Position numbers and translations under genes: made by a program. This document shows, one piece after another, positions 8,803-15,598 of a DNA stretch of 32,396 nucleotides. The first letter of the stretch is position 1. The number at the start of each line of letters is the position of its first letter. Under the pieces are notes generated by a model. The model saw only the letters and a program-made list of their open reading frames with translations. It was not told the origin of the DNA and searched no databases. The stretch comes from Clostridia bacterium (GTDB lineage: Bacteria > Bacillota > Clostridia > Oscillospirales > CAG-272): NCBI GenBank assembly GCA_017558715.1, contig JAFYTT010000133.1, forward strand, positions 1 to 32,396, read 5' to 3'.

Positions 8803-10308
8803 ATGGTGGAATCCGTGACAACCGCAAAACGAAGACTGGCATTTGTCATCTGGAACTTTGAAATCACCGAACGCGGTGTATTTGAACAGCTGGTGGACCG
8901 CGCACACAGACAGGGATTTTCCACAATCCGTCTGCATCTTTCCTGGTTCAACGCAGAAAAAACACCCGGCGTTTATGATTTTGCGCCGTATGACGAACAG
9001 ATCGACTATATTGTCTCCAAGGGAATGGATGTCATTCTGACCGTCGATCTGCAGCGCAGCGTACACAGATCGGAGAACGGTGTCAAAACCGCTCTCGATG
9101 CTGTCATCGACACCGATGAATTCCAGTATGCCTATGGTGCTGATACCCATGTCCCCGATACGCTGTACGGAACGGCGATGGTTTCATATGCAAGTCCGCG
9201 CGGCATCGAATGTATGGCACGGTTTTACGGTGCGGCAATCAACCATTTTGCAAAGCGCTTCGGTCATAAAGTCATTGCCTATGCCTATCCAACCTTCACG
9301 CCGTATTGCGAAACAGAATACTGGTGTGCCGGCGCTTATGACTATTCCGTTCACATGAAACGTGCATTTGAAGCCTATCTGTCCTCACTCTATGAAACCG
9401 CTGCCGATCTGAACCTTGACCTCGGCACGGAGTACCACACCTTTGCAGAGGTTCCGATGCCAGCCGATACCGATCGAAGCCCTCTCGGCGTGCTGTTTTA
9501 TCAGTGCCGCCACAAGGTACTCAAGGCGCTGATCGACCGACTTGCCGATGTTCAGAAAAATGAGGCGCCCGAAATTCCGTTTGCACTTCAGTTCGGCTGT
9601 GTCTGGGATGCGGCAAGCATCCGCCGCTGTACACTCGGCTTTACCGATCTTTCGGAAAAGGCCGATCTTGTGGTTGTCGATGACGCCCCCGGCTTTGACC
9701 ATGCGTTTTCGATGGACTACATCGCAGGTGCACTGCGTGACGGCGGCAAGGAATTCGGCAATGAGATCGACGGATATTATATGATTGAAAACGGTACCAC
9801 GACCGCGGAAGGGTATATCGAGCAGGGTCTGACCTCCTACCGTCACAATGCATCGGTACAGTATGTCGCCAACTGGATGGTAGACGAACCGCTTTCCAAC
9901 TACGGATATATTTTCTCGACCGTCTCCCAGGAATATCTTGAAGTCGAGCAGCCCGAATGTGTTTGTGAGGATGCAGAAACAGAACAGATTCCCGTCTCAC
10001 TTCTGCGGCTGTTTGAAACGGGAGATGCACGCGATTATCAGGACGATTATCGCCGCATTTCCGATGACGGTGAGCGTTTCTGCCGCCTGAACATTCACGA
10101 TGATCTGACGGCAAAGGTATATCCGAACTCCGTTGCCGGCAGAGATATTCAGATTGATGTAATCACTCCTGCCGATGTTCAAAAAGAGGAAGAAAAGAAA
10201 TCCGTCAAGGACACCGCGATGGCAGTTGCGGCACTCGGCGCCGCTGCCGCGATTTTAGCGCTCGGTGTCGCAGTCAAGGTCTTTTTCTCCGACCGTGATG
10301 ACAAATAA
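8803..10308 (+). CDS. Glycoside-hydrolase-like TIM-barrel protein with C-terminal membrane anchor
   Basis: 501 residues. The N terminus reads like a GH42/GH-A clan barrel: FEQLVDRAHRQGFSTIRLHLSW, then FAPYDEQIDYIVSKGMDVILTVDL, and later YAYPTFTPYCETEYWCAGAYDYS, as in beta-galactosidase-type proteins where the glutamates would be catalytic. There is no signal peptide. Near the C terminus a charged stretch (EEEKKSVKD) is followed by one hydrophobic helix (AMAVAALGAAAAILALGVAVKVFF) and a charged tail, so the protein seems tail-anchored with the barrel in the cytoplasm. SD AAAGGAG lies seven bases from the ATG. It is the last gene of the rlmH operon and is followed by a strong terminator. The substrate is unknown and activity is unproven. 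Confidence 0.75.
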   Translation: MVESVTTAKRRLAFVIWNFEITERGVFEQLVDRAHRQGFSTIRLHLSWFNAEKTPGVYDFAPYDEQIDYIVSKGMDVILTVDLQRSVHRSENGVKTALDAVIDTDEFQYAYGADTHVPDTLYGTAMVSYASPRGIECMARFYGAAINHFAKRFGHKVIAYAYPTFTPYCETEYWCAGAYDYSVHMKRAFEAYLSSLYETAADLNLDLGTEYHTFAEVPMPADTDRSPLGVLFYQCRHKVLKALIDRLADVQKNEAPEIPFALQFGCVWDAASIRRCTLGFTDLSEKADLVVVDDAPGFDHAFSMDYIAGALRDGGKEFGNEIDGYYMIENGTTTAEGYIEQGLTSYRHNASVQYVANWMVDEPLSNYGYIFSTVSQEYLEVEQPECVCEDAETEQIPVSLLRLFETGDARDYQDDYRRISDDGERFCRLNIHDDLTAKVYPNSVAGRDIQIDVITPADVQKEEEKKSVKDTAMAVAALGAAAAILALGVAVKVFFSDRDDK

Positions 10309-10321
10309 ATGCATAAAAATG

Positions 10322-10362
10322 CCCGGACAGCCCGTCACTGCAAGACGGCTTGTCCGGGTTTT
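10322..10362. terminator. Strong bidirectional terminator between convergent genes
   Basis: A long stem (CCCGGACA at 10322-10329 with TGTCCGGG at 10351-10358, extended by CCGTC/GACGG) is followed by TTTT on the + strand and by an ATTTTTATG run on the - strand. It separates the rlmH operon from the broken membrane gene. Confidence 0.85.
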
Positions 10363-10367
10363 CCTAT

Positions 10368-10892
10368 TCAGTTGGAAAAATAATTTTTCAGTCCCATGTG
10401 GTGCCGAATCTTGACCAGATACAGCAGAATGATCTTCGACAGTGCGATATCATAGAGAACCAGCGCAAGGTTGCCGACCACCAGAAACGGAACGGTAAAG
10501 TCAATCGACGAATCGTTGAGATAGAAGATATACTTCGTTGCGGTGACGACAAGAATCAATGCTGTATTGATATAACTTAATTTAAGCACCCACGCAACAA
10601 CATAATGCAATCGTTCAAAGGATGCCTTTGCAATCGGATAAAGTCCGCCAAACAAAAAATACAGGATCGCGGGCAACTTATTCGGCAAAAGAATCAGGGA
10701 AAGCGCGGAGGATACCCCCCATGTCAGCCACGGATACGGTTATCCGACCTCGATCATAACCACTACGACAAACATCGACGCAATGGCAACCATCGTCATG
10801 CTGAGAACATCGATCACCGCACCGATGAACAGCATCAGCACAGAAAATGCGCTCAAAATGGCACACAGCGCGATTTTTTTACTTTTCTTCAT
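10368..10892 (-). pseudogene. Polytopic membrane protein (ECF S-component-like) broken by an in-frame stop
   Basis: Starting at ATG 10892 (MKKSKKIALCAILSAF) the frame encodes two hydrophobic helices and stops at TAA (10742-10740) after 50 residues. The same frame then resumes at once with PYPWLTWGVSS and continues for about 120 residues of membrane protein (LPNKLPAILYFLFGGLYPIAK and further helices) to a normal stop at 10368. No frame change is needed, so a single base change from a sense codon (TAT Tyr would fit) explains it. The layout resembles small ECF transporter S-component-like proteins of Clostridia. The start overlaps the end of mrnC by 14 bases, so translation is probably coupled. 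An ATG at 10688 could only give the C-terminal part. Confidence 0.7.
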
Positions 10893-11301
10893 CGGCATTG
10901 GCGGATTCTCCTTCTAGATAACGAACATAAATGGCGAACAGTTCCTCAAGACGCGCAGCATCGCCCTTCAGATGCAGGTAGCCGAACAGGGCTTCCAGTC
11001 CCGTGGCACGGCGGTAATCATTCACCGACGCACTCTTGGGATGCGCACCTGCGGCATTACGTCCGCGGTGATAAACGGCACTTTCTTCTTCGGTCAGATG
11101 CGGCAGAAGTCCTTCCAGACCGCGGCTCTGATTGGTGGCACGAACATAATCCAGTGACAGCGCTGACAGCTTGCCTGCATTTCCGATGCCGCGCATGACC
11201 AGCATCTGCCGTACAAGTGTCTCCATCACGGCATCGCCGAGATAAGCAAGAGCGGCTCCGCTGTATTCAACAAGCGCAGGAGAATTGGGATTCGTTGTCA
11301 T
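10879..11301 (-). CDS. mrnC: Mini-ribonuclease 3
   Basis: 140 residues, a stand-alone RNase III catalytic domain without the dsRNA-binding domain, as in Bacillus MrnC, which matures 23S rRNA. The motif YLGDAVMETLVRQ near residue 20 holds the catalytic Asp, and EEESAVYHRGRNAAG and the ATGLEALFGYLHL block hold the conserved Arg and second acidic site. In many Firmicutes mrnC sits near cysS; that neighbour is absent here. ATG 11301 is preceded by GAAAGG. It has its own promoter (11346-11374) and leads into the disrupted membrane protein gene. Confidence 0.93.
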   Translation of the reverse strand: MTTNPNSPALVEYSGAALAYLGDAVMETLVRQMLVMRGIGNAGKLSALSLDYVRATNQSRGLEGLLPHLTEEESAVYHRGRNAAGAHPKSASVNDYRRATGLEALFGYLHLKGDAARLEELFAIYVRYLEGESANADEEK

Positions 11302-11345
11302 GGTAATGATCGTACCTTTCTTTTGCCGTTTTTGATATCTTTATT

Positions 11346-11374
11346 AGTATATCATTTCTTGTCCGAAAAAGCAA
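11346..11374 (-). promoter_or_regulatory. Sigma-A promoter for mrnC
   Basis: Minus strand: TTGCTT (11374-11369), 17 bases, TATACT (11351-11346) preceded by TGA. Confidence 0.7.
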
Positions 11375-11405
11375 GACAAATTCGTAAACAATTTCGGAAA
11401 TCAAC

Positions 11406-11454
11406 AAAAAACCGGCATCTGCCAACCGGAATTTCCGGCGGGGACAGATGTCGG
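11406..11454 (-). terminator. Terminator of the acyltransferase-like gene
   Basis: Minus strand: CCGACATCTG (11454-11445) pairs with CAGATGCCGG (11421-11412) with one wobble, followed by TTTTTT. It lies ten bases beyond the stop at 11464. Confidence 0.8.
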
Positions 11455-11463
11455 TATCGATCG

Positions 11464-12357
11464 TTACGGAATATCCTCCACAACGGTTTCGGGACGCTCG
11501 TCGAGCATCCACGGATTGCGGTAAATGCGGTTCATATAGCGCAGAGCCGTTGCGTAATAGAAGCCATCGACGGTACGCTCGTCCATAACGACTGTATAGG
11601 ATACATACGGAACATGCTTGGTCGTCCCGTCGGACTGCACCTCATACCGGTGTTTCTTTGCACCGAAGGACATGAACACGGGCACATTGCCGAAGTCATA
11701 CAGATGATGGTAGATCGGCGGGATACCGAGGGAACCCATCGATGTAATAAAGAACGAACCATGGAACGGAGACAGACGCGACAAAAAACGAGGCAGACAG
11801 CCAAAATAGTCCATGATCTGCAGAATAAAGACAACAAACTTCATAAGAAGTCCCGGCATATAGGAAAGAACCTTTGCCGCACCGTCAAAAGAGCCGCCCG
11901 GAGCATTTCTGTATTCCTCAATGATCTGATTGATCTTTTCATAGACTTCTTCCGCTGTTGCATCCGGCTCAAACTCTGCCTTGATAACCGTATCGGGGGA
12001 GGTCAGCTCCATTTCCTTTTTGATTGTCAGACAGATTTCAATGTTATGACGCGCATAAATTTCCTGACCTGCGATAAATCGGTTCAGTCCGGGATACTGG
12101 GACAGCGTTCTGACATACGTTGCAATCAGAATATACATGAGGTTGAAGCCCATCATGCCTTTTGCTTTTTTCTCTTTGATGTACTGATCGATCTTCGTTG
12201 TATCGATCTCATCACGGATGTAATTCTGCGAGGTATTGCGGGTTTTCATGATATACGGCGATACACGTGCCATCGGAGAAATGGTACGTACGCGTCTGCC
12301 TTCCGCACGGTCGCCGAAGCGCCGCTTGATCTTTTTTGTGCTTTTTTCGATTGCCAA
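11464..12357 (-). CDS. 2-oxo acid dehydrogenase E2 / CAT-fold acyltransferase-like protein
   Basis: About 297 residues from TTG 12357, or 314 from ATG 12408. The fold pattern is that of the E2 catalytic/chloramphenicol acetyltransferase family: an N-terminal RTISPMARVSPYIM segment, a central GFNLMYILIATYVRTL helix, SMGSLGIPPIYHHLYDFGNVPVFMSFG, and a C-terminal MDERTVDGFYYATAL in place of the usual DHRxxDG. The catalytic His position is Glu here. There is no lipoyl or peripheral-subunit domain, so it cannot work as a classical E2. A hydrophobic patch (LLMKFVVFILQIMDYF) suggests membrane association. TTG is preferred because GGAAAGG lies eight bases upstream, while ATG 12408 has no SD. Confidence 0.75.
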   Translation of the reverse strand: MAIEKSTKKIKRRFGDRAEGRRVRTISPMARVSPYIMKTRNTSQNYIRDEIDTTKIDQYIKEKKAKGMMGFNLMYILIATYVRTLSQYPGLNRFIAGQEIYARHNIEICLTIKKEMELTSPDTVIKAEFEPDATAEEVYEKINQIIEEYRNAPGGSFDGAAKVLSYMPGLLMKFVVFILQIMDYFGCLPRFLSRLSPFHGSFFITSMGSLGIPPIYHHLYDFGNVPVFMSFGAKKHRYEVQSDGTTKHVPYVSYTVVMDERTVDGFYYATALRYMNRIYRNPWMLDERPETVVEDIP

Positions 12358-12438
12358 GGGGTCCGCCTTTCCGCAGGCCATACAATCACGTAACGGTTCA
12401 GCCTGCATCGGTAGTATTATAGGAATGACTGTATGGTT

Positions 12439-12467
12439 ATTATACCATAAAATTCATCATGATAAAA
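12439..12467 (-). promoter_or_regulatory. Extended -10 promoter for the acyltransferase-like gene
   Basis: Minus strand: TATAAT (12444-12439) preceded by TGG, with only a weak -35 (TTTTAT) at 17 bases. The -10 box lies within a dyad of arms TATGGT and ACCATA, a possible operator. Confidence 0.55.
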
Positions 12468-12509
12468 GAGGTTTGTTCAAAAAAGTATTGAAATTTTCAA
12501 AATATCACA

Positions 12510-13220
12510 TTATATTGTTCTTTTCTGTATCTCCGTCACGACAAGCGTACCGCGGGCATCGTTCACAATGAAGCGAATTTCCCACTTACCGTATTCCATA
12601 CCGTATTCGCGGTCGGGATCGGACTGGTAGGACGGGCGCGGGTCCTCGGACAGCACTTCTGTCACAGCCGCACGGTCCTCCTCCGAAAGTACCGTCAGGA
12701 GATTGTCAGGATCGGAAACCGTCAGCGCGTAATCCTTTTTCTCATCGGCAAAACCGCCGCGGGCATCGGGATGGCTGTCGGTAAACGGCAGGTACGGCTT
12801 GATGTCAAAGATCGGTGTTCCATCCAGCAAATCGGCACCGAGGACATGAATCAGGGGACCTCTGTCAGCGGAATATTCAATTGATTCGATCTCGACCGAT
12901 GACAGCCCGATGGCATTGGGTCGGTTGGGAGAACGTGTGGCGAAAACGCCGATACGCTTATTGCCGCCGAGTCTCGGAGGACGCACCGTCGGCGACCATC
13001 CGCCCTCGGAACCGCCGTTTTTGAAGGACTTGGAAAACTGCCAGATCAGCCAGAGATGCGAGTAGCTCTCCAGTCCGCGCACGGCATCGGGATTGCGGTA
13101 TTCCGGTACAAACACAATGGTACCGCGCAGTGACGGAACAAGACCGCTCTGTCTCGGGATCCCGAATTTGCTCGGAAACGCCGTTTCAATATATGCGATA
13201 ATATGCATGGGTATATCCAT
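12510..13220 (-). CDS. trmO: tRNA (N6-threonylcarbamoyladenosine(37)-N6)-methyltransferase TrmO
   Basis: 236 residues, a TrmO/TsaA/YaeB family protein that methylates t6A37 of tRNA-Thr with SAM. Seen: the start AYIETAFPSKFGIPRQSGL, the block LESYSHLWLIWQF, the signature RPPRLGGNKRIGVFATRSPNRPNAIGLS, and DLLDGTPIFDIKPYLPF, with a C-terminal domain ending in the YGMEYGKWEIRF region. GGAG sits seven bases before ATG 13220. It begins 22 bases after the glycyl radical enzyme gene, so it is probably read from the same promoter at 15420-15448, an unusual pairing of an anaerobic radical enzyme with a tRNA modification gene. Confidence 0.95.
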   Translation of the reverse strand: MDIPMHIIAYIETAFPSKFGIPRQSGLVPSLRGTIVFVPEYRNPDAVRGLESYSHLWLIWQFSKSFKNGGSEGGWSPTVRPPRLGGNKRIGVFATRSPNRPNAIGLSSVEIESIEYSADRGPLIHVLGADLLDGTPIFDIKPYLPFTDSHPDARGGFADEKKDYALTVSDPDNLLTVLSEEDRAAVTEVLSEDPRPSYQSDPDREYGMEYGKWEIRFIVNDARGTLVVTEIQKRTI

Positions 13221-13242
13221 CTGTCATCTCCATCGATATGAT

Positions 13243-15240
13243 TTATACTTCATGAATGTTCCGCTCCAGCACTGCCGCCTTGAGCGCGGGGGAGAGGCGG
13301 TTGAAATATTCGGAATACCCGCCGACACGGACGATGAGATCGTCGTGTGCCTCTGGATGTTCCATTGCATCCTGTAATTCCTCAGCGGAGGTTGCTGTGA
13401 CCTGAATCTGAAGACCGCCCTGTTCAAAATAGCCTTCCACCAGCGCACGGAGCAGGACAGGATTTTCGACGACACGTTTTGCAACCGTCAGATTCAGGAC
13501 CGTCATACCCATGGCAAGCTTCTGCGGCAGACGTGCGGCGGAAGTCAGCATCGCGGTCGGACCCTTCTTTGCATTTCCGCGCAGAGCGGCAACCGAGTCG
13601 CAGGTGGGATCGCCTCTGTGACGACCGTCGGGGGTCGGTCCGACCACACGACCAGCCCACTCATAACGGGAGAACTGGTGCTCCGTCAGCGTGAAGGCAT
13701 CGATAAATCCTTCACTGCCGCGATCCTTGTAGACGGAATAGACATGCGTCGCAAAATCTGCCGCCAGCGCATCGGTTCCGGCATCGTCAACACCGAAGCA
13801 CGGACAAGCGGCGAGCTGTGTATAAAGTGCGGGATCTTCCGCCGACAGCAGTGACAGAAATTCTTCAGCCGTATAGCGGTGTTCCTCATAGATCAGCTTT
13901 CTGACCGCCGCCAGCGAGTCGATGACATTGATCAGACCGGAGTTGGAATTCATCGTCCAGGTATAGCGCGGACCGCCCGCATGGTAGTCAAGCCCCCGGT
14001 CGATACAGTCATCAATGAAGATCGTTCGGACGGGTGCCGGCAAATGTTCCGCACAGTAGAAATACGCATCACGCAAACGGTCCAGCATCGCATTGGTGCG
14101 GATACGGACGGTTTCGCACAGCCCTGTGTAAAACGAATCAAATGTTTCGCACGATGCAAGGCGTTCATGCAGATACTCTTCAAACAGCTTCGCAAGATTG
14201 AGATCATCATCCGTACCGCCGGCACGCGTCAGACCTTCCAGATTCGTCTCGGTACAGCCGCATCCGCAGAACAGCGGTAAATCCTCTTCGGCGATCTTCG
14301 GCAGATATTCCGCCATCATATCGTGAATCCCGCGGTCATTATAAAAGGAAGGATTGGTAGCACCCGAGGTCAGCATTTCTCCGGCGATCTTCCAAAGATC
14401 CTCCGGCATTTCGGGCGTCGTGCGCAATTCAAGCAGGGGTCTGCGGCGGCCGCGAATGGCATACAGTGCCTGTTTTGTAATCTCATTGTAATCGGGACCG
14501 AGCGTGCAGGACCACATACCGACGGCATCGATGTTGGCAAACAGCTGACCGATCACATCCGTCAGATCCTCTCCGCGGTACAGATGTGCAAGTCCGCGGT
14601 CAAGACAGCCAAGATTGTCACAGCCATCGAGATAAAAGATCAGATTCCATGCGACGAGACCCTCGTAATACGTCTCGGCAGGCAAAAACGGCACACGCTC
14701 CATCGCACGGCAAAGATCTTCAGATGCTTCCACGGAACGCAGATATGCGGCAGATCGGCTGACATAACGCTCCATGGCGTCGAGCACCAAAATCACGCCG
14801 TCGCGGAAATCATCATCCCCGGCGGTTTGATATGCCCGCGTTCGGTAGGAGGAAAGTCCTTCCTTGATGATACAGTGATAGTTCGGCGCCCCGTGCAGCC
14901 AGCCGACAGGGAAATGATGTTTGTCCCAATAGCTGCGGATGGCATCCAGCGCCCGGGCACAGTCTTCATCGGGAAGACCGGAGGCAGACAGTTTTTCTGT
15001 CATACGGGCATCGTTATATTCGTAGGTTTTGGCATAATGGGAGACAACCGCGCAATCGCTGTGCAGATACGCACTTCCGCAGGGATACAGCGATTCGCCG
15101 TTATACGCAACGGGCTGCATTGCATCAAACCAAGCCGCCTGCGCCGCGCAGTGACGGTAAAACAAAGAACGGTCTTCATGCAAAAACAGTTCTGCGGCAT
15201 ACACTTCACCAATCTTTTGAAAAACTTCATAACAAGTCAT
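13243..15240 (-). CDS. Pyruvate formate-lyase-like glycyl radical enzyme
   Basis: 665 residues from ATG 15240, shorter than PFL or diol dehydratases (about 760-800). Two hallmarks are present: the active-site Cys in FCGCGCTETN (C329, followed by Thr-Glu) and the C-terminal glycyl radical loop LIVRVGGYSEYFNRLS (Gly641). Upstream segments such as NPSFYNDRGI and TTPEMPEDLWKIAGE also fit the family. The reaction is unknown; the active-site context matches neither PFL (adjacent Cys pair) nor a clear choline or glycerol lyase. No radical SAM activase is in the window, so activation must come from elsewhere. The ATG overlaps the stop of a 49-codon leader ORF (ATGA). ATG 15252 is an alternative start. 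Confidence 0.9.
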   Translation of the reverse strand: MTCYEVFQKIGEVYAAELFLHEDRSLFYRHCAAQAAWFDAMQPVAYNGESLYPCGSAYLHSDCAVVSHYAKTYEYNDARMTEKLSASGLPDEDCARALDAIRSYWDKHHFPVGWLHGAPNYHCIIKEGLSSYRTRAYQTAGDDDFRDGVILVLDAMERYVSRSAAYLRSVEASEDLCRAMERVPFLPAETYYEGLVAWNLIFYLDGCDNLGCLDRGLAHLYRGEDLTDVIGQLFANIDAVGMWSCTLGPDYNEITKQALYAIRGRRRPLLELRTTPEMPEDLWKIAGEMLTSGATNPSFYNDRGIHDMMAEYLPKIAEEDLPLFCGCGCTETNLEGLTRAGGTDDDLNLAKLFEEYLHERLASCETFDSFYTGLCETVRIRTNAMLDRLRDAYFYCAEHLPAPVRTIFIDDCIDRGLDYHAGGPRYTWTMNSNSGLINVIDSLAAVRKLIYEEHRYTAEEFLSLLSAEDPALYTQLAACPCFGVDDAGTDALAADFATHVYSVYKDRGSEGFIDAFTLTEHQFSRYEWAGRVVGPTPDGRHRGDPTCDSVAALRGNAKKGPTAMLTSAARLPQKLAMGMTVLNLTVAKRVVENPVLLRALVEGYFEQGGLQIQVTATSAEELQDAMEHPEAHDDLIVRVGGYSEYFNRLSPALKAAVLERNIHEV

Positions 15241-15386
15241 AGAAATAACCATAGCTTTCGCTTGTCGAAAGCCTTCCTTTCTTGGGGAATTGGGGCTGGG
15301 TTTTGAACGCGATCCAATCGCGGGCAAAATCGCCGCCGCTTCGGTGACGAAAGCCCCAAAACCCGCGTGAAAAAAGTATTTTTCAC
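15237..15386 (-). CDS. Putative 49-residue leader peptide, coupled to the glycyl radical enzyme
   Basis: GTG at 15386 has AGGAG five bases upstream and opens a frame of 49 codons that ends in TGA at 15239-15237, overlapping the enzyme start as ATGA. The peptide begins MKNTFFTRVLGLSSPKRRR and is basic and Pro-rich, without a membrane segment. The GTG lies inside the stem of a perfect hairpin (15365-15388). Because the DNA is full of palindromes, all three minus-strand frames are open in part of it, so coding is not certain. What favours translation is the combination of SD spacing, stop position and overlap. Confidence 0.4.
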   Translation of the reverse strand: MKNTFFTRVLGLSSPKRRRFCPRLDRVQNPAPIPQERKAFDKRKLWLFL

Positions 15387-15413
15387 GCTATCTCCTCTCA
15401 CGGATTTTTTGAT
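15241..15413 (-). promoter_or_regulatory. Structured 5' leader of the glycyl radical enzyme operon
   Basis: About 170 bases between the promoter and the enzyme start. On the minus strand it holds a hairpin GCGTGAAAAA/TTTTTCACGC (15388-15365), CGCGAT/ATCGCG (around 15308-15322), and GCTTTCG/CGAAAGC (15272-15254) placed between AAAGGAAGG and ATG 15252. Two long-range pairings cross or exclude each other: GGGTTTTG (15364-15357) with CAAAACCC (15305-15298), and TGGGGCT (15358-15352) with AGCCCCA (15297-15291). A second GCTTTCG copy (15354-15348) can also pair with the CGAAAGC next to the start. This resembles an RNA switch or a dispersed palindromic repeat; I do not recognise a known riboswitch. 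Confidence 0.5.
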
Positions 15414-15419
15414 ACTTGG

Positions 15420-15448
15420 ATTATATCATAATCGCGGGTATGTGTCAA
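15420..15448 (-). promoter_or_regulatory. Consensus sigma-A promoter for the glycyl radical enzyme / trmO operon
   Basis: Minus strand: TTGACA (15448-15443), 17 bases, TATAAT (15425-15420) with TGA before it. The -10 box is embedded in the perfect dyad GATTAT-GAT-ATAATC, a possible operator. Confidence 0.85.
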
Positions 15449-15510
15449 GAAATTACCGCCGATTTTCAACAGAACTTTCCCGGAACTTTTCCGCTGCGGT
15501 GCTTTCGCAG

Positions 15511-15539
15511 TTGACAATGGAAAAAAATTGTGCTATAAT
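15511..15539 (+). promoter_or_regulatory. Consensus sigma-A promoter for the GH20-like / eutH operon
   Basis: TTGACA (15511-15516), 17 bases, TATAAT (15534-15539) with TGC before it. It diverges from the promoter at 15420-15448 with about 60 bases between the two -35 boxes. Confidence 0.85.
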
Positions 15540-15598
15540 GAAGCAGAAAAGATGTTCCCAAAAAACATTGAATTGAACGATCATCGGAGGTACCTGCC

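Noticed and set aside
10740..10742. Reassigned stop codon or programmed readthrough
   Set aside because: Many intact genes in the window end in TAA, and no readthrough signal is visible; a mutation or sequence error is simpler.
10678..10866. A 62-residue minus-strand frame near the broken membrane gene
   Set aside because: It is out of frame with both membrane-like halves and reads as a Cys/Arg-rich shadow.
12470..12509. Possible terminator after trmO
   Set aside because: A weak TTGAAA/TTTCAA stem before a T run exists, but the stem is AT-only and too short to claim.
15241..15327. N-terminal extension of the glycyl radical enzyme to 694 residues
   Set aside because: The extra residues come from palindromic leader DNA, have no SD at the proposed start and no family similarity.
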